DNA from: JALZVT01 sp964519335
GTDB lineage: Bacteria; Pseudomonadota; Gammaproteobacteria; Pseudomonadales; Azotimanducaceae
Direction: 5' to 3'
Assembly (NCBI GenBank): GCA_964519335.1
Contig: CAZFIA010000006.1
Span: 1 to 64,000 of the forward strand
DNA length: 64,000 bases
A program made the translations under genes and the position numbers. The notes under the pieces are model-generated. The model was not told the origin of the DNA, ran no database searches, and saw nothing but the letters and a program-made list of their open reading frames with translations. Positions 41,332-51,008 of the stretch are shown piece after piece (within the stretch, counting starts at the first letter, position 1; each line of letters opens with the position of its first letter).

Positions 41332-43614
41332 TTAGCGGAGAGATTTTAGTGCGCTTGCAAACACTTCGAGTGACTCGTTGTCTCCGAGTTTTTGTGCGTG
41401 TTTGGCGCCAATCTGTAGCACCTGCATCGACTGTGTGTGATGTTTGAGGTTGTTGCGCAACCACAATACAGCTTTCTCCGTTTCGCCGAGACTGTCTAGT
41501 AACAGCAGGTGCAAATAGGCCGTGCGTTGGCCGGTAGGGTCGTTGCTCAGTGCGAAGGTGGTCTGCGCGAGCGCACCGGACGGGTTCTTTCGGCGAACCA
41601 GGTACAGCGCGTAGCTGTAACGCAGAACGCTCGAATTTGGCAGTGCATTAAGACCTCGTGTGTACAGTAGCTGTTCGCGTCGGATATCGCCCTCGCGGCG
41701 GTACAGCTCAGTCAGGTTGATGTAGCCAGGTTCGAAGTAGGGGTCCCTATCGATCGCTTGCTGATAATTAGCTATGGCCTCATCGATATCACCGCTGCGT
41801 TCGGCGTTAAGACCCTGATTGAGAAGACCCTCGCCGCGCCAACTTGAGACACCGTCTGCAGTGTCTGCTTCTGCGAGGGCCTGATTTAGAAGATCTTGTT
41901 TATCGGGTGCATCGGACCAGTTGGACTCACGGAGCTGGTTTGCAGCGGCAACCCGCACTGCTCGAAACTCATGCTCTAGTAAGGGGGTGAGTAGAGTTTC
42001 GCGCTGAGTAATCGGCAAGCTACCCGCCGCGTTTGCGGCAGCAAGCGTTAGCATGGGTTCTCCGCGCTCGAGTGCCTTCCGAAGCAGTTCCGGTGTTAGT
42101 GCGCCAGATAGTTGAGCTTGCTGCAGCAGGGCTGATGCTCGAAAAATCTCCGGCAGAGTGCTGTCACCCAACAGCTTAGTCAGCGAATCGGCCGTAAGCG
42201 CGGAGCCGGCCTGGTGTTGCTGCCACAGAGTTTTGTGAGGGTTTTTTGTTCCAGTGCTCGATACTGCTGTGGCAGAGGGTTCTTCGCCCCTCCAAGCGGT
42301 GATTGTGGCTGCTGCCCAGGTTTGGGATTTCCCCTGATGACAGCTGGTGCAGGCATCGGGCGAGCCCAGTGTTTGACTTAACTGTGGATCGGGCACCCGA
42401 AAGCTATGATCACGTCGATCATCTACCACCATGTAGGTGCGGCCTGGCATATGGCAGCTAACGCACTGGGCGCCGCTGGTTGTCGATTCGTGGCGGTGAT
42501 GGGCCACTGTGTCGTATTGCTGTGCGAGATGACATTGACCGCAGAGCGCATTGCCCTCTGCTTTCAGCTTCTGTGAGTGGGGATCATGACAGTTGCCGCA
42601 AGTTACGCCTTCAGTGTGCATACGACTCTGTAAAAATGATCCCCAAACGTACACCTCTTCCTTTATCTGACCATCGGGAAAATACAGCGTGGGGTTCAGC
42701 AGTGTGGGTGAAAACTGATCCAGATAGTGCAGCTCAGGGTTTATGCCGTCGACCAGCGGTGTCCTAAGAGAGTGGCAGCCCGCGCAAATTTCGCCGGTTG
42801 TTTTGGCGCTGGCCCGGTGCGCTGTTTCTTTTTCGTTCTGTGCAACCGCAGGTGAGCTTAACGAAGTAGGTTGCGGGTAGCGCGTTTCAAAGCCCGCGCT
42901 CGATCCCTTCGCGATTGGATTAGCTTCGTGAGGATGTTTGCCGTGGCAGGAGCCGCAGCCCACGTTTATCTGGGTTGAGGTTGTCGCAAATTGTTTGGTC
43001 TGCTTTGAATAGTTACGTACGAGTCCAGTGGAGTGACAGTCGGCACACATTCCGTTCCAGTTAGCGAGTGGTTGCTGCCAGTGCAGTCGATCGGCAGGGA
43101 GAATATCTTCGCCGGGATGCAGGGTTATCCATCGTTGGCCGCCGTCTGCCTTCGGTCGGCTATCCCACGAGAACGGCAGCACTTGGCGGTGACCCTCTTT
43201 AGTCTTGGTCAGGTATTGCTGCAGCGGTTCTACGCCAAAGGTGTGCGTGACCAGGTAATGTTGGGTGCGATTATTACGTTTGAGAGACATCACTGGATGT
43301 CCGTCAACGGTTCGGAAAGTTGCGCTCAGGCCGTGGTGTTGTGCGCTTACCGTGGAAAAATCGCCTAGCACTGCAGGGCTTGTTTCCACCTTGTCGGCGC
43401 CCCTCGTCAGCGTCGCTTCGGCCATCGCTTGCGCATGATGGGAGCTTTGCCAGGCCAGCGTCTGTTGTTCATGACAGTTTGAACAATCGCCGTTTCTTGG
43501 TCCCGTTTTGACAGTGCTATCCGCCGCGCTATTGATAGCGCTCTCCGCACACGCCGCAGACCCCCATAACACTAGCAGGCAGATAAACCCTTGCTTATAG
43601 ACACGGCGCTTCAT
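41332..43614 (-). CDS. Periplasmic octahaem cytochrome c with TPR domain
   Basis: 760 residues from the ATG at 43614, which is preferred because a signal peptide (GFICLLVLWGSAACAES) follows. Eight CxxCH haem sites are visible in order: CSNCH, CADCH, CGSCH, CAGCH, CGNCH, CGQCH, CVSCH and CTSCH, all in the first about 430 residues, a cytochrome c554/c'-like arrangement. Later parts contain helical repeats and TPR units (GDIDEAIANYQQAIDRDPYF, NLTELYRREGDI). Probably an electron-transfer or small-molecule reduction protein; the substrate is not evident. It is upstream of a sodium:solute symporter. Confidence 0.88.
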   Translation of the reverse strand: MKRRVYKQGFICLLVLWGSAACAESAINSAADSTVKTGPRNGDCSNCHEQQTLAWQSSHHAQAMAEATLTRGADKVETSPAVLGDFSTVSAQHHGLSATFRTVDGHPVMSLKRNNRTQHYLVTHTFGVEPLQQYLTKTKEGHRQVLPFSWDSRPKADGGQRWITLHPGEDILPADRLHWQQPLANWNGMCADCHSTGLVRNYSKQTKQFATTSTQINVGCGSCHGKHPHEANPIAKGSSAGFETRYPQPTSLSSPAVAQNEKETAHRASAKTTGEICAGCHSLRTPLVDGINPELHYLDQFSPTLLNPTLYFPDGQIKEEVYVWGSFLQSRMHTEGVTCGNCHDPHSQKLKAEGNALCGQCHLAQQYDTVAHHRHESTTSGAQCVSCHMPGRTYMVVDDRRDHSFRVPDPQLSQTLGSPDACTSCHQGKSQTWAAATITAWRGEEPSATAVSSTGTKNPHKTLWQQHQAGSALTADSLTKLLGDSTLPEIFRASALLQQAQLSGALTPELLRKALERGEPMLTLAAANAAGSLPITQRETLLTPLLEHEFRAVRVAAANQLRESNWSDAPDKQDLLNQALAEADTADGVSSWRGEGLLNQGLNAERSGDIDEAIANYQQAIDRDPYFEPGYINLTELYRREGDIRREQLLYTRGLNALPNSSVLRYSYALYLVRRKNPSGALAQTTFALSNDPTGQRTAYLHLLLLDSLGETEKAVLWLRNNLKHHTQSMQVLQIGAKHAQKLGDNESLEVFASALKSLR

Positions 43615-43825
43615 AGCGAGTGGGCGCCAATGCGCCAATGCGGTAGAAGTTGAAATCGACGGTAGACTGTCATCGCGGCAGGGTAGTTGAAGGATCAGCG
43701 GATTAACACCCGTGCGGCCGACTTTAGCCCGCTGCTCCCTCGGGTTAGGATCAGACGCAGGGCGAATCAAGCCCAGACAACGGCATAGAGAAACAACCGG
43801 ACATTATGGAGAGGCAAGGGGAGCT

Positions 43826-45562
43826 ATGAGCGCAACAGATACTACTGTGGCCCAGGGCATGACGCGCGCCGAGGCGTTGCAGCTACTTACCGCGCGCGGG
43901 GAACCCTACGAGCTCGTGCAGCGCAAACTCTTTGATCAAACTATTCGCGCCTTTGCCAACGCGCCGGATAACCTTGGGCAGCTGTTCGCCGATGCCCGAT
44001 CGGACGCCACTTTTCTTGTGTATGAAAACGAACGCCTTACGTTTGAGGAGGCCTGGCAACAAGCCAGTTCGCTCGCTACTGCATTGCGCGATAACTTCGG
44101 GCTTGTGCATGGCGATCGGGTGGCGATCTCCATGCGCAACTATCCTGAGTGGGTGATTGCGTTCATGGCCAGCACCAGCATTGGCTGTGTTGCAGTCGCG
44201 ATGAATTCTCTGTGGCAGCCAGAAGAGATGGCCTACGGTTTGACGGATTCTGGAGCTCGCGTATTACTTGCCGATGAGGAGCGTCTGCAGCGCTTTGCCC
44301 AGTATGAAGCAGAAAGTGGCAATACCCTTGATATCATTCTTGTTGGTGTTCGCTTGCAGGCAGGCGGTGTACCAGACGCGCTTGCAGAGCGCGTGATCCT
44401 GTTTGATGAGGTTTTGGCAAGCGTTGGAGCTTCTAGCATGCCGGTTGTTGAGGTAGAGCCCGAAGATAATGCCACGATTCTGTACACCTCTGGTTCAACC
44501 GGGCACCCCAAGGGGGTTCTAAGTTGTCACTTGAATATTTTGTCGGCGCTTATGTCCTGGGAGCTCGACCTGCAGTCGATGTTAAAATGCAACGGTGTTA
44601 GTGCCCCCGAGCTGCCTTATCAAAACGCGACGCTGCTTGCTGTGCCCTTGTTTCACGCTACGGGCTCGCACGCTGTGTTTCTTGCCTCCTATCGCGCTCA
44701 ACGCAAAATGGTGTGTATGTACAAATGGAGCCCGGCGATGGCGGCGGCCCTTATCGAAGAAGAGAAGATTAGTTCGTTCGTCGCGCCGGCAGCGATGACA
44801 GGTGATCTTGTGTTGCAAGCGAAAGAAATGGGTATTGGCCTCCACACCTTAACTTCGGTTGGTGGTGGTGGCGCACCGCGCGCGCCTGATCAGGTAAAAA
44901 GCATCGAGAAGACGTTTGAACAGGCGCTGCCCTCGACCGGTTGGGGAATGACGGAAACCAACGCTATTGGCACTGGTATCGGTGGCTCAGATTATCTCGA
45001 GCGCCCGAACTCATCAGGGCGGGCAAGCGCGGTGGTTGATCTCAAAGTAGTTGATGAGGCGGGTCGAACGCTTCCTGCCACAGAACGTGGCGAGCTGCTT
45101 ATTCGTGGTGCCTCGGTCATCCGTGGCTACTGGAATCGGCCCGATGCTAATGCCGAAACCTTTGTTGATGGGTGGCTGCGTACGGGTGACGTGGCTTACT
45201 TCGATGAAGACGGGTTTCTGTTTATTGTCGATCGGATTAAAGACCTGGTTATTCGTGGCGGCGAGAACATTGGTTGTGGGGAAGTCGAGGCTGCCCTGCT
45301 CGAACACCCGCTGATTCAGGAGGCGAGTGTTTACGGATTGCCCGATGAGCGTTTGGGCGAGGAAGTAGCCGCAACCTACCACGCAACTGAGTCCGTAAAT
45401 GAGGTAGAGCTGCGCGATTTCTTGCAGAAGCGATTGGCCCGATTCAAGGTGCCGCGTTACCTGACGCTGTCTCATGACCCCTTGCCTCGCACAGCGTCGG
45501 GTAAGATTCTAAAGCGTAGTCTGAGGGAACACGCGGCAGGGGAGCTCGAAGCACATGCTTGA
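43826..45562 (+). CDS. Acyl-CoA synthetase (AMP-dependent ligase)
   Basis: 578 residues from ATG 43826, with GGAG just upstream. P-loop TILYTSGSTGHPKGVLSCHL, GWGMTETNAIGTGIGG, GWLRTGDVAYFDEDGFLFIV, IKDLVIRGGENIGCGEVEAA and TASGKILKRSLREH with its catalytic Lys are intact. An acid-CoA ligase of the long- or medium-chain type. Its 3' end overlaps the CoA-binding protein gene by 8 bases. It is divergent from the octahaem cytochrome gene with about 210 bases between, where no clear motif is seen. Confidence 0.91.
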   Translation: MSATDTTVAQGMTRAEALQLLTARGEPYELVQRKLFDQTIRAFANAPDNLGQLFADARSDATFLVYENERLTFEEAWQQASSLATALRDNFGLVHGDRVAISMRNYPEWVIAFMASTSIGCVAVAMNSLWQPEEMAYGLTDSGARVLLADEERLQRFAQYEAESGNTLDIILVGVRLQAGGVPDALAERVILFDEVLASVGASSMPVVEVEPEDNATILYTSGSTGHPKGVLSCHLNILSALMSWELDLQSMLKCNGVSAPELPYQNATLLAVPLFHATGSHAVFLASYRAQRKMVCMYKWSPAMAAALIEEEKISSFVAPAAMTGDLVLQAKEMGIGLHTLTSVGGGGAPRAPDQVKSIEKTFEQALPSTGWGMTETNAIGTGIGGSDYLERPNSSGRASAVVDLKVVDEAGRTLPATERGELLIRGASVIRGYWNRPDANAETFVDGWLRTGDVAYFDEDGFLFIVDRIKDLVIRGGENIGCGEVEAALLEHPLIQEASVYGLPDERLGEEVAATYHATESVNEVELRDFLQKRLARFKVPRYLTLSHDPLPRTASGKILKRSLREHAAGELEAHA

Positions 45563-45986
45563 TCTATCAAACTACCAGCAAACAAATGCTATCCAGGCAG
45601 CGCTCGACAAGAAACGAATTGCGGTGGTCGGGCTGTCAAACAATCCAGCGCGCCCTTCGCATGATGTCGCGCGCTATATGCTTGATCAGAACGCAGGCTA
45701 TACCGTGATCCCTGTGAATCCTGGAGAGAGCGAGATCTTTGGCGTTACCTGCTATCCCGACTTGCTCGCGGCGCGTGAGGACTGTGGCGAAATTGAGATG
45801 GTTAATGTGTTTCGAGACTCGAGTGCCGTGCCGGCGATCGCTGCCGAGGCCATAGCCGTAGGCGCTGCGGTGCTGTGGTTGCAACTGGGTGTCATCAATG
45901 CCGATGGCATAAGACTCGCGGAGTCTGCTGGGCTCAATGTCATCGTCGATCGGTGCCTGAAAATTGAGTATGCGCGCCTGAAGTAG
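45555..45986 (+). CDS. CoA-binding (YccU-like) protein
   Basis: 143-residue Rossmann-fold CoA-binding domain protein (succinyl-CoA-synthetase-alpha-like). Landmarks: KKRIAVVGLSNNPARPSHDV, YTVIPVNPGESEIFGVTCYP, EMVNVFRDSSAVPAIAAEA, VLWLQLGVINADG and IVDRCLKIEYARL. Its start overlaps the acyl-CoA synthetase. Its role is likely CoA or acyl-CoA sensing or repair; no enzymatic activity is known for this short form. Confidence 0.9.
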   Translation: MLDLSNYQQTNAIQAALDKKRIAVVGLSNNPARPSHDVARYMLDQNAGYTVIPVNPGESEIFGVTCYPDLLAAREDCGEIEMVNVFRDSSAVPAIAAEAIAVGAAVLWLQLGVINADGIRLAESAGLNVIVDRCLKIEYARLK

Positions 45987-46074
45987 GCCACCCGGTTGCT
46001 CATCTAGTTCTGTACAATTAGAGCTCCTAGCTCGTTATTCGAGTTACGCCTGTTTAATCGACGGAGTTCCAGCC

Positions 46075-47007
46075 ATGAGTCAGCTATCTAGAAGAGATGC
46101 CAAAAATAAACGCCTAGTCCCTGGTGATTGGCTGGTCGCACTCGGTTTGGTCTGCGTAGTTTCTGCTTCTCAAGGGCTGCACGCGGCCGACGCCGATCGC
46201 TTCGCCGGGGTAAAGATCACGAGCGAGCCCGTGGCCGGTTCTGTCCACATGTTGCAAGGATCGGGCGGCAACATTGCGGCCTCTATAGGAGCAGACGGCA
46301 CCCTTATTGTTGATGATCAGTTTGCACCACTCGCCGAGCGAATCCAGGCGCACCTGAACGAACTTGACGGTGACGTGCCAAGAATCGTCATTAACACGCA
46401 CCATCACGGTGATCACACCGGCAGCAACGCTGTTTTTGGCGCCGCAGCCACGGTAATTGCCCATGACAATGTACGCGAGCGGCTGGTAGATGCAGAGTCA
46501 CCGCGAACGGCATTGCCGGTAGTCACTTTTGATGATCGTGTTCGCGTGCACTTCAATGATGAGGCAATCGACATTGTGCATATGCCAGCAGGACACACAG
46601 ACGGAGACTCTGTTGTTTGGTTCCGAGGCGCAAACGTTATTCACATGGGTGATCATTTGTTTGTCGGAAGTTACCCCTACATTGACGTTGATAGCGGCGG
46701 ATCGGTAGAGGGCGTAATCAAAAATCTTACCCAGGTGCTTACGATGGTTGATAACGAAACCAGAGTGATTCCTGGTCACGGTGTGCTAAGCAGCACCGAA
46801 GCCATTCGCTCAGCAGCTACGCTGGTGCGCGATTCTGCGCTGTTGATTATGCGCGAGACCGAAGCGGGTGGTTCAGATGAGGAAATTATTGCAAAACTGA
46901 CTGACGCGTTTCCCGAAGCAGGCAAGGGATTCATCAAACCCGAACGCTGGTTTTCCATTGTGCGAAAATCTCGGGCGCAAGCCAATCTTCAGAACAGTTC
47001 TGAATAA
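46075..47007 (+). CDS. Exported metallo-beta-lactamase-fold hydrolase
   Basis: 310 residues; signal peptide about 20-42 (ALGLVCVVSASQGLHAADA). Metal motif INTHHHGDHTGSNAVFG (H-x-H-x-D-H), then HMPAGHTDGDSVVWFRG (third His), IHMGDHLFVGSYPYIDVDSG (Asp) and VIPGHGVLSS (last His). All metal ligands of a two-zinc MBL site are present. Periplasmic hydrolase of unknown substrate, similar to quinoprotein-relay hydrolases. It is first in a same-strand cluster that continues with oxygenase genes; the gap to the next gene is 11 bases. Confidence 0.87.
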   Translation: MSQLSRRDAKNKRLVPGDWLVALGLVCVVSASQGLHAADADRFAGVKITSEPVAGSVHMLQGSGGNIAASIGADGTLIVDDQFAPLAERIQAHLNELDGDVPRIVINTHHHGDHTGSNAVFGAAATVIAHDNVRERLVDAESPRTALPVVTFDDRVRVHFNDEAIDIVHMPAGHTDGDSVVWFRGANVIHMGDHLFVGSYPYIDVDSGGSVEGVIKNLTQVLTMVDNETRVIPGHGVLSSTEAIRSAATLVRDSALLIMRETEAGGSDEEIIAKLTDAFPEAGKGFIKPERWFSIVRKSRAQANLQNSSE

Positions 47008-47018
47008 ACCAGGGTTTG

Positions 47019-48041
47019 GTGGCCCGACCTACATTGAATTTTCTGCGGCCCGAAGCCCAGCTTGTGGGCGTGCTTGAAGGTAGCCAGTACGCGCTGGAAT
47101 TGGGGCGGCCCGAGGTGAATAGCGATGCTTCGCTTTCGACATGGCTGCGTACTTTGCGTGAAGATCGTGATGAGTTGCGGCGTCTGATATTGCGTCACGG
47201 CGGATTGCTGTTGCGCGGTTTGCCTGTACATAGCGCGCAAGATTTCGAATCCATCGCGAATCAGTTTCTGCCTGCGCAGGAGTCGTACATTGGCGGTGTG
47301 TCGCGCCGCTCCCGCGTTCACAACAACGTTTACAACACCACGGAGGCTCCGTCCGATGTGGTGATTGAACAGCACCTCGAAGCAACTCACACCCCCAGGC
47401 CTCCTGACACTATAGTTTTCAATTGCCAAACGCCGGCACAAGAAATGGGAGAAACGCCCCTGGCGAGCTTCGTTGAGCTCTTTAATGCGCTGCCAAGCGA
47501 GGTCACCGAACCGCTTGAGGATGAACAGGTTGTCTATACCCGAGAGTTAATGGACCGCGACTCGAGGCTGTACAAAATGCTGCCGAAAGCCGTCACTCAA
47601 TCGCTGGCGCTCAGTTGGCAGGAAGTGAGCGGGTGCGACGACTTTGTCGAGGCCCGCACGCTGCTCGAACAGGAAGGCTATGAGGTGAGTGTCCGAGGAT
47701 CGCGGCGCATACGCACGCGGTGTACCCAGCCGGTTATTGGCACGCACTCTCAGACAAAGTGCAAGCGTTGGTATTTAAGCGATCAGATAACAAGACGCCT
47801 GCCCTGGTACACGCGGGTGCCGCGGCGTCTGTTGCGTTCGCAGCTTGGCATGGAGTTTCAGCTCGCATCCGGGCGTCGTTTTGCGCCTGGCGTTCTCGAT
47901 CTGGTGCATAAGGAGCTTGCGCGGTTGCGCTTTAGCTTTTTGTGGCGTCGCGGAGATGTGCTGGTGCTCGATAACCAGCAGATGTCGCATGGGCGGAACC
48001 CTTTTTCAGGCGAACGCCTCATCCTCACGGCTTTTGGATAA
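47019..48041 (+). CDS. TauD/TfdA-family Fe(II)/2OG oxygenase (SyrP-like)
   Basis: About 340 residues; GTG at 47019 (TTG at 47016 also possible). The iron motif is H-x-E in VIEQHLEATHTPRPPD, with GETPLASFVELFNAL as in SyrP-type hydroxylases, and the distal His plus Arg are in NQQMSHGRNPFSGERLILTA. The mid region FGC-type loops are shorter than in TauD. Such enzymes hydroxylate amino acids or carboxylates in natural-product pathways. Six bases later comes the DUF6817 gene. Confidence 0.82.
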   Translation: MARPTLNFLRPEAQLVGVLEGSQYALELGRPEVNSDASLSTWLRTLREDRDELRRLILRHGGLLLRGLPVHSAQDFESIANQFLPAQESYIGGVSRRSRVHNNVYNTTEAPSDVVIEQHLEATHTPRPPDTIVFNCQTPAQEMGETPLASFVELFNALPSEVTEPLEDEQVVYTRELMDRDSRLYKMLPKAVTQSLALSWQEVSGCDDFVEARTLLEQEGYEVSVRGSRRIRTRCTQPVIGTHSQTKCKRWYLSDQITRRLPWYTRVPRRLLRSQLGMEFQLASGRRFAPGVLDLVHKELARLRFSFLWRRGDVLVLDNQQMSHGRNPFSGERLILTAFG

Positions 48042-48047
48042 TCACCG

Positions 48048-49124
48048 ATGTTAAAACTAGCCTACGATTTTTCTCGTCGCGCCGTTGCTACCTTTCGAGG
48101 CCAGCCCATTGCGACGCCGGAAGACAGACAAAGTTGCGAATGGCGCAGCGAAGACTTGAAGGCCGAGATTTCACCCGCAGTTAGGGTGAACGACTACGAT
48201 CAGCTCGCAGATTCGGTACTCAAGGTTGCCAATAACTACAAGCACTCCCGTGGTCGTGATTTTCAGGATCATTTACAAGGCGTTGCGGGATTACTAGTGC
48301 GTTGGCAACAGGAACCGCTGATTGTGCAAATTGGTCTGCTGCACAGCGCATACTCTACGCAACAGTACCCCTACGGACTCTACAGCTACGCAGAGCGAGA
48401 AAAACTCGCCGAATTGATCGGTCCCGATGCTGAGCGATTGGTGTTCCTTTTCTGTTCGCACGATCGCGTAGATCTTTATTCACAAGCTATAGGTTTATGT
48501 AAGCGTGGTCAGGTGCTACCTGATGAAGGACTTGTGTTGCGCAATGCTCTGACGGGCGGTTCGGCTCTGGTGCCTGCCGATGTAGTGGCTCGACTGTTGG
48601 TGGTACATGCGGCGGATCTAGCAGAACAATTGGATGGCTTTAATTTTGAGATTATTGCGGCATTGCTTTCGGGGGCAGCCTCCCGAGTGAATGTTCCTGC
48701 CTGCTTTGATGTGCTTAAGGCGCAGGGCGTCGAAGGATCCAATATGTCGATCGCGATAAATCCTGCGCGGGGCACTTTTGGATTAGCGCCCGTATTGGGG
48801 CTTGATTGGTCATTACTTCGAGATCGTTTGACTTTGTTGCGGATGTTGCGGGGCACGGGGCCGCTCGATGAACGGGCCAGGGTGAAGCTCCGTGAGATAG
48901 ACGAGCGCCGCCCCGGGCTGTTTGAGGTGCCCTGGATTCGTCACAAGCGAAAGTCTGAGGGTTTCGCAGAGGGAGGCTCACCGCCCGATAACGACTCAGA
49001 CGACTGGTTGCTGGAAGCGAGAGCCCGCCATGCTGCCTGGGGGGTGCCGTGGCTGAAGCGGCCTTTCGATGCCAATCCAGACTACCAGGCCCTAATTCGT
49101 CCGACGGCAGTTAAACAGACTTAA
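48048..49124 (+). CDS. DUF6817 / HD-like domain protein
   Basis: 358 residues. An HD-like helical core is seen in NNYKHSRGRDFQDHLQGVAG (His/Asp cluster), IVQIGLLHSAYSTQQYPYGL and LIGPDAERLVFLFCSHDRVD, matching DUF6817. The C-terminal half is a helical extension (WDR-free; Arg-rich). Known members occur in oxygenase-rich biosynthesis clusters but without an assigned reaction. The His and Asp residues could bind metal. It lies between a TauD-type and a JmjC-like oxygenase gene on the same strand. Confidence 0.72.
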   Translation: MLKLAYDFSRRAVATFRGQPIATPEDRQSCEWRSEDLKAEISPAVRVNDYDQLADSVLKVANNYKHSRGRDFQDHLQGVAGLLVRWQQEPLIVQIGLLHSAYSTQQYPYGLYSYAEREKLAELIGPDAERLVFLFCSHDRVDLYSQAIGLCKRGQVLPDEGLVLRNALTGGSALVPADVVARLLVVHAADLAEQLDGFNFEIIAALLSGAASRVNVPACFDVLKAQGVEGSNMSIAINPARGTFGLAPVLGLDWSLLRDRLTLLRMLRGTGPLDERARVKLREIDERRPGLFEVPWIRHKRKSEGFAEGGSPPDNDSDDWLLEARARHAAWGVPWLKRPFDANPDYQALIRPTAVKQT

Positions 49125-49157
49125 GCTCACCTGTGAAAGGAGCTAAACTAGGCAAGT

Positions 49158-50072
49158 ATGGAATTGCCAGTCAGCCCAGCCAGAGACGTGAAACCTGACC
49201 TCGTCGAACCGACGCACCTACTTGACGGCGTATTGCCGCAAATCAGTATTCGCGAGACTGCCGGGTTAAGCCCGTTGCTGGATGCGATAAGCCGCCAGCG
49301 TCCAATCGTAGTCACAGATCTCGCATCCGAATGGCCGGCGCTCAAGCGCTGGACACCAGAGTGGCTAAGCGCGAACTATGGCTCGAAGCCTGTGCGAGTG
49401 TATGACGCCTCATTCGGCGAACCGGGGAAGAACTACATGGGCTCTGTGGCCTCAATGAGCTTTTCACAGTACCTCGACGAAACCCTGGTGCAGGGCAAAG
49501 ATTTGCGAATGTTTCTGTACAACATCGGTCAACATATTCCTCAGCTTCTCGATGACGTGCCCTTTCCCAAAGTGGGTTTGAAGTTCTCGCGGAATTTTGT
49601 GTTTACGTTCTTTGGTTGTAAGCAAGCGGTGACGCCGCTGCATTTCGACATCGACATGGGGTATGTTTTTTACACGGCGGTTTATGGTCGACGCCGGATA
49701 CGATTGTTTGCTCCAGACCAGGCAACTGCGCTCTACCACCACCCTTTTACGGTGCGATCCTACGCCAATCTGGATGAGCCCGATCTAGCTTCCCAGCCGC
49801 AGCTTAGTCAGGCCCGAGGCTATGAGGTGGTACTTGAGCCCGGACAGACCCTGTGTATGCCCCCCGGATATTGGCATGAGTTTTGTTACCTCGATGCAGG
49901 TTTTGGGATCTCTTTGCGTGCCAGCAGCACGCGGCTAAGTGATAAACTCAGGGGCGTCGCCAATTTGGTGGCGCTATCGCCCATTGATCGGCTGGGGAAC
50001 AAGCTGGGTGGTAAGCGTTGGTTCCGATGGAAAGAGCGGCAGGCGACCAGGCGGGCGCTGAAGGCCAGTTAG
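49158..50072 (+). CDS. Cupin_8/JmjC-like Fe(II)/2OG hydroxylase
   Basis: 304 residues. The JmjC/cupin core has the H-x-D motif in AVTPLHFDIDMGYVFYTAV (about residues 156-174), the strand GRRRIRLFAPDQ (2OG-binding Arg/Lys), and the distal His in PPGYWHEFCYLD. All three iron ligands are intact. Members hydroxylate small molecules or protein side chains. It is the third gene of the MBL-TauD-DUF6817-cupin series, 33 bases after DUF6817. Confidence 0.85.
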   Translation: MELPVSPARDVKPDLVEPTHLLDGVLPQISIRETAGLSPLLDAISRQRPIVVTDLASEWPALKRWTPEWLSANYGSKPVRVYDASFGEPGKNYMGSVASMSFSQYLDETLVQGKDLRMFLYNIGQHIPQLLDDVPFPKVGLKFSRNFVFTFFGCKQAVTPLHFDIDMGYVFYTAVYGRRRIRLFAPDQATALYHHPFTVRSYANLDEPDLASQPQLSQARGYEVVLEPGQTLCMPPGYWHEFCYLDAGFGISLRASSTRLSDKLRGVANLVALSPIDRLGNKLGGKRWFRWKERQATRRALKAS

Positions 50073-50146
50073 TCAGCTTTCTATAGTAAAAAATCAGTAG
50101 CTAAAAAAACAGTAGTGAACACATTTTCAAGCGAGTCAGATAGCCA

Positions 50147-50992
50147 GTGAGACCGATTAAAGGTGAAATAGAAGTTGGACGCTTCAGCGTTCCGTTTCGG
50201 AAATACGGCACCTCTGACAATCTAATTTTGTGTGTGAGTGGTGCTCTGCAGACCATGGCTGTGTGGTCGATGTTTGTTCGCAAGTTTGCAGTCGACTTTT
50301 CAGTGGTTATCTACGACATGCCCGGCGTTGGTCGCTCAAAGATTCTTTCGGGTTCGCACAAAGTCTCGATCGAAGACCAAACCTCAGTACTGCACGCTTT
50401 GGTGGATACTCATCGAGTAGAGGGTGGTGAAGTGATGTTGGCGGGCAGTTCGTGGGGCACGGCCATTGCCGTATCTTTTGCGGCAAATTATCCCGACATG
50501 GTGAACAAGCTATTGATAGGTAGCTTTGGTATGAAACCTAATGAAAAGATGATGGGGTTGATTAGCCAGGCCGCGTCGGTGTACGACAGCGGTGATTGGG
50601 AACTGGGCGCTAACGTCATTATCAAGGAGTTTGGTGAGGGAATCTCACCCACGTACAAGCGAATGATCGTGAATCAGTTCTCCGGCTTGTCGGGGGATCA
50701 GGCAGAGTCCTTTTACGAACACTGCACGTACATTGCAACGGTGGGCGAGCTGGAAGACTTTGTTGATCTCACCAGCATCAAGGCGCGAACCTGCATAATT
50801 AACGGATCAACCGATACGATTCTGGATATGGCCGATATCTATAAGGCGCATTCACTTATTCCTGATAGCGAAATGCATGTGATCGAGGGCGTAGGGCACT
50901 TCCTGCACTTCGAAAAGCCTGAACTTATGGACCTCTACGAAGAGTTTCTGCTAGACGGCACCATTCATTCTCTTGCCGCCACTAATGCCTAA
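50147..50992 (+). CDS. Alpha/beta-hydrolase, RhlA-like
   Basis: 281 residues; GTG start. Nucleophile elbow LAGSSWGTAIAVSF (Ser about 104), acid in INGSTDTILD, catalytic His in IEGVGHFLHFE. The wording NGSxD and VEGxGHFLxxE plus the SGALQTMAVWSMF start resemble RhlA, which joins 3-hydroxyacyl-ACPs into lipid dimers. Similar enzymes could instead be simple esterases. An AT-rich stretch of about 75 bases precedes it, so it may have its own promoter. It follows the oxygenase genes on the same strand. Confidence 0.78.
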   Translation: MRPIKGEIEVGRFSVPFRKYGTSDNLILCVSGALQTMAVWSMFVRKFAVDFSVVIYDMPGVGRSKILSGSHKVSIEDQTSVLHALVDTHRVEGGEVMLAGSSWGTAIAVSFAANYPDMVNKLLIGSFGMKPNEKMMGLISQAASVYDSGDWELGANVIIKEFGEGISPTYKRMIVNQFSGLSGDQAESFYEHCTYIATVGELEDFVDLTSIKARTCIINGSTDTILDMADIYKAHSLIPDSEMHVIEGVGHFLHFEKPELMDLYEEFLLDGTIHSLAATNA

Positions 50993-51008
50993 TAAATTGT
51001 GGAATAAC

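Noticed and set aside
47029..47385. Antisense frames over the TauD-type gene
   Set aside because: No motif; the plus-strand gene has a clear H-x-E motif and a start near the upstream stop.
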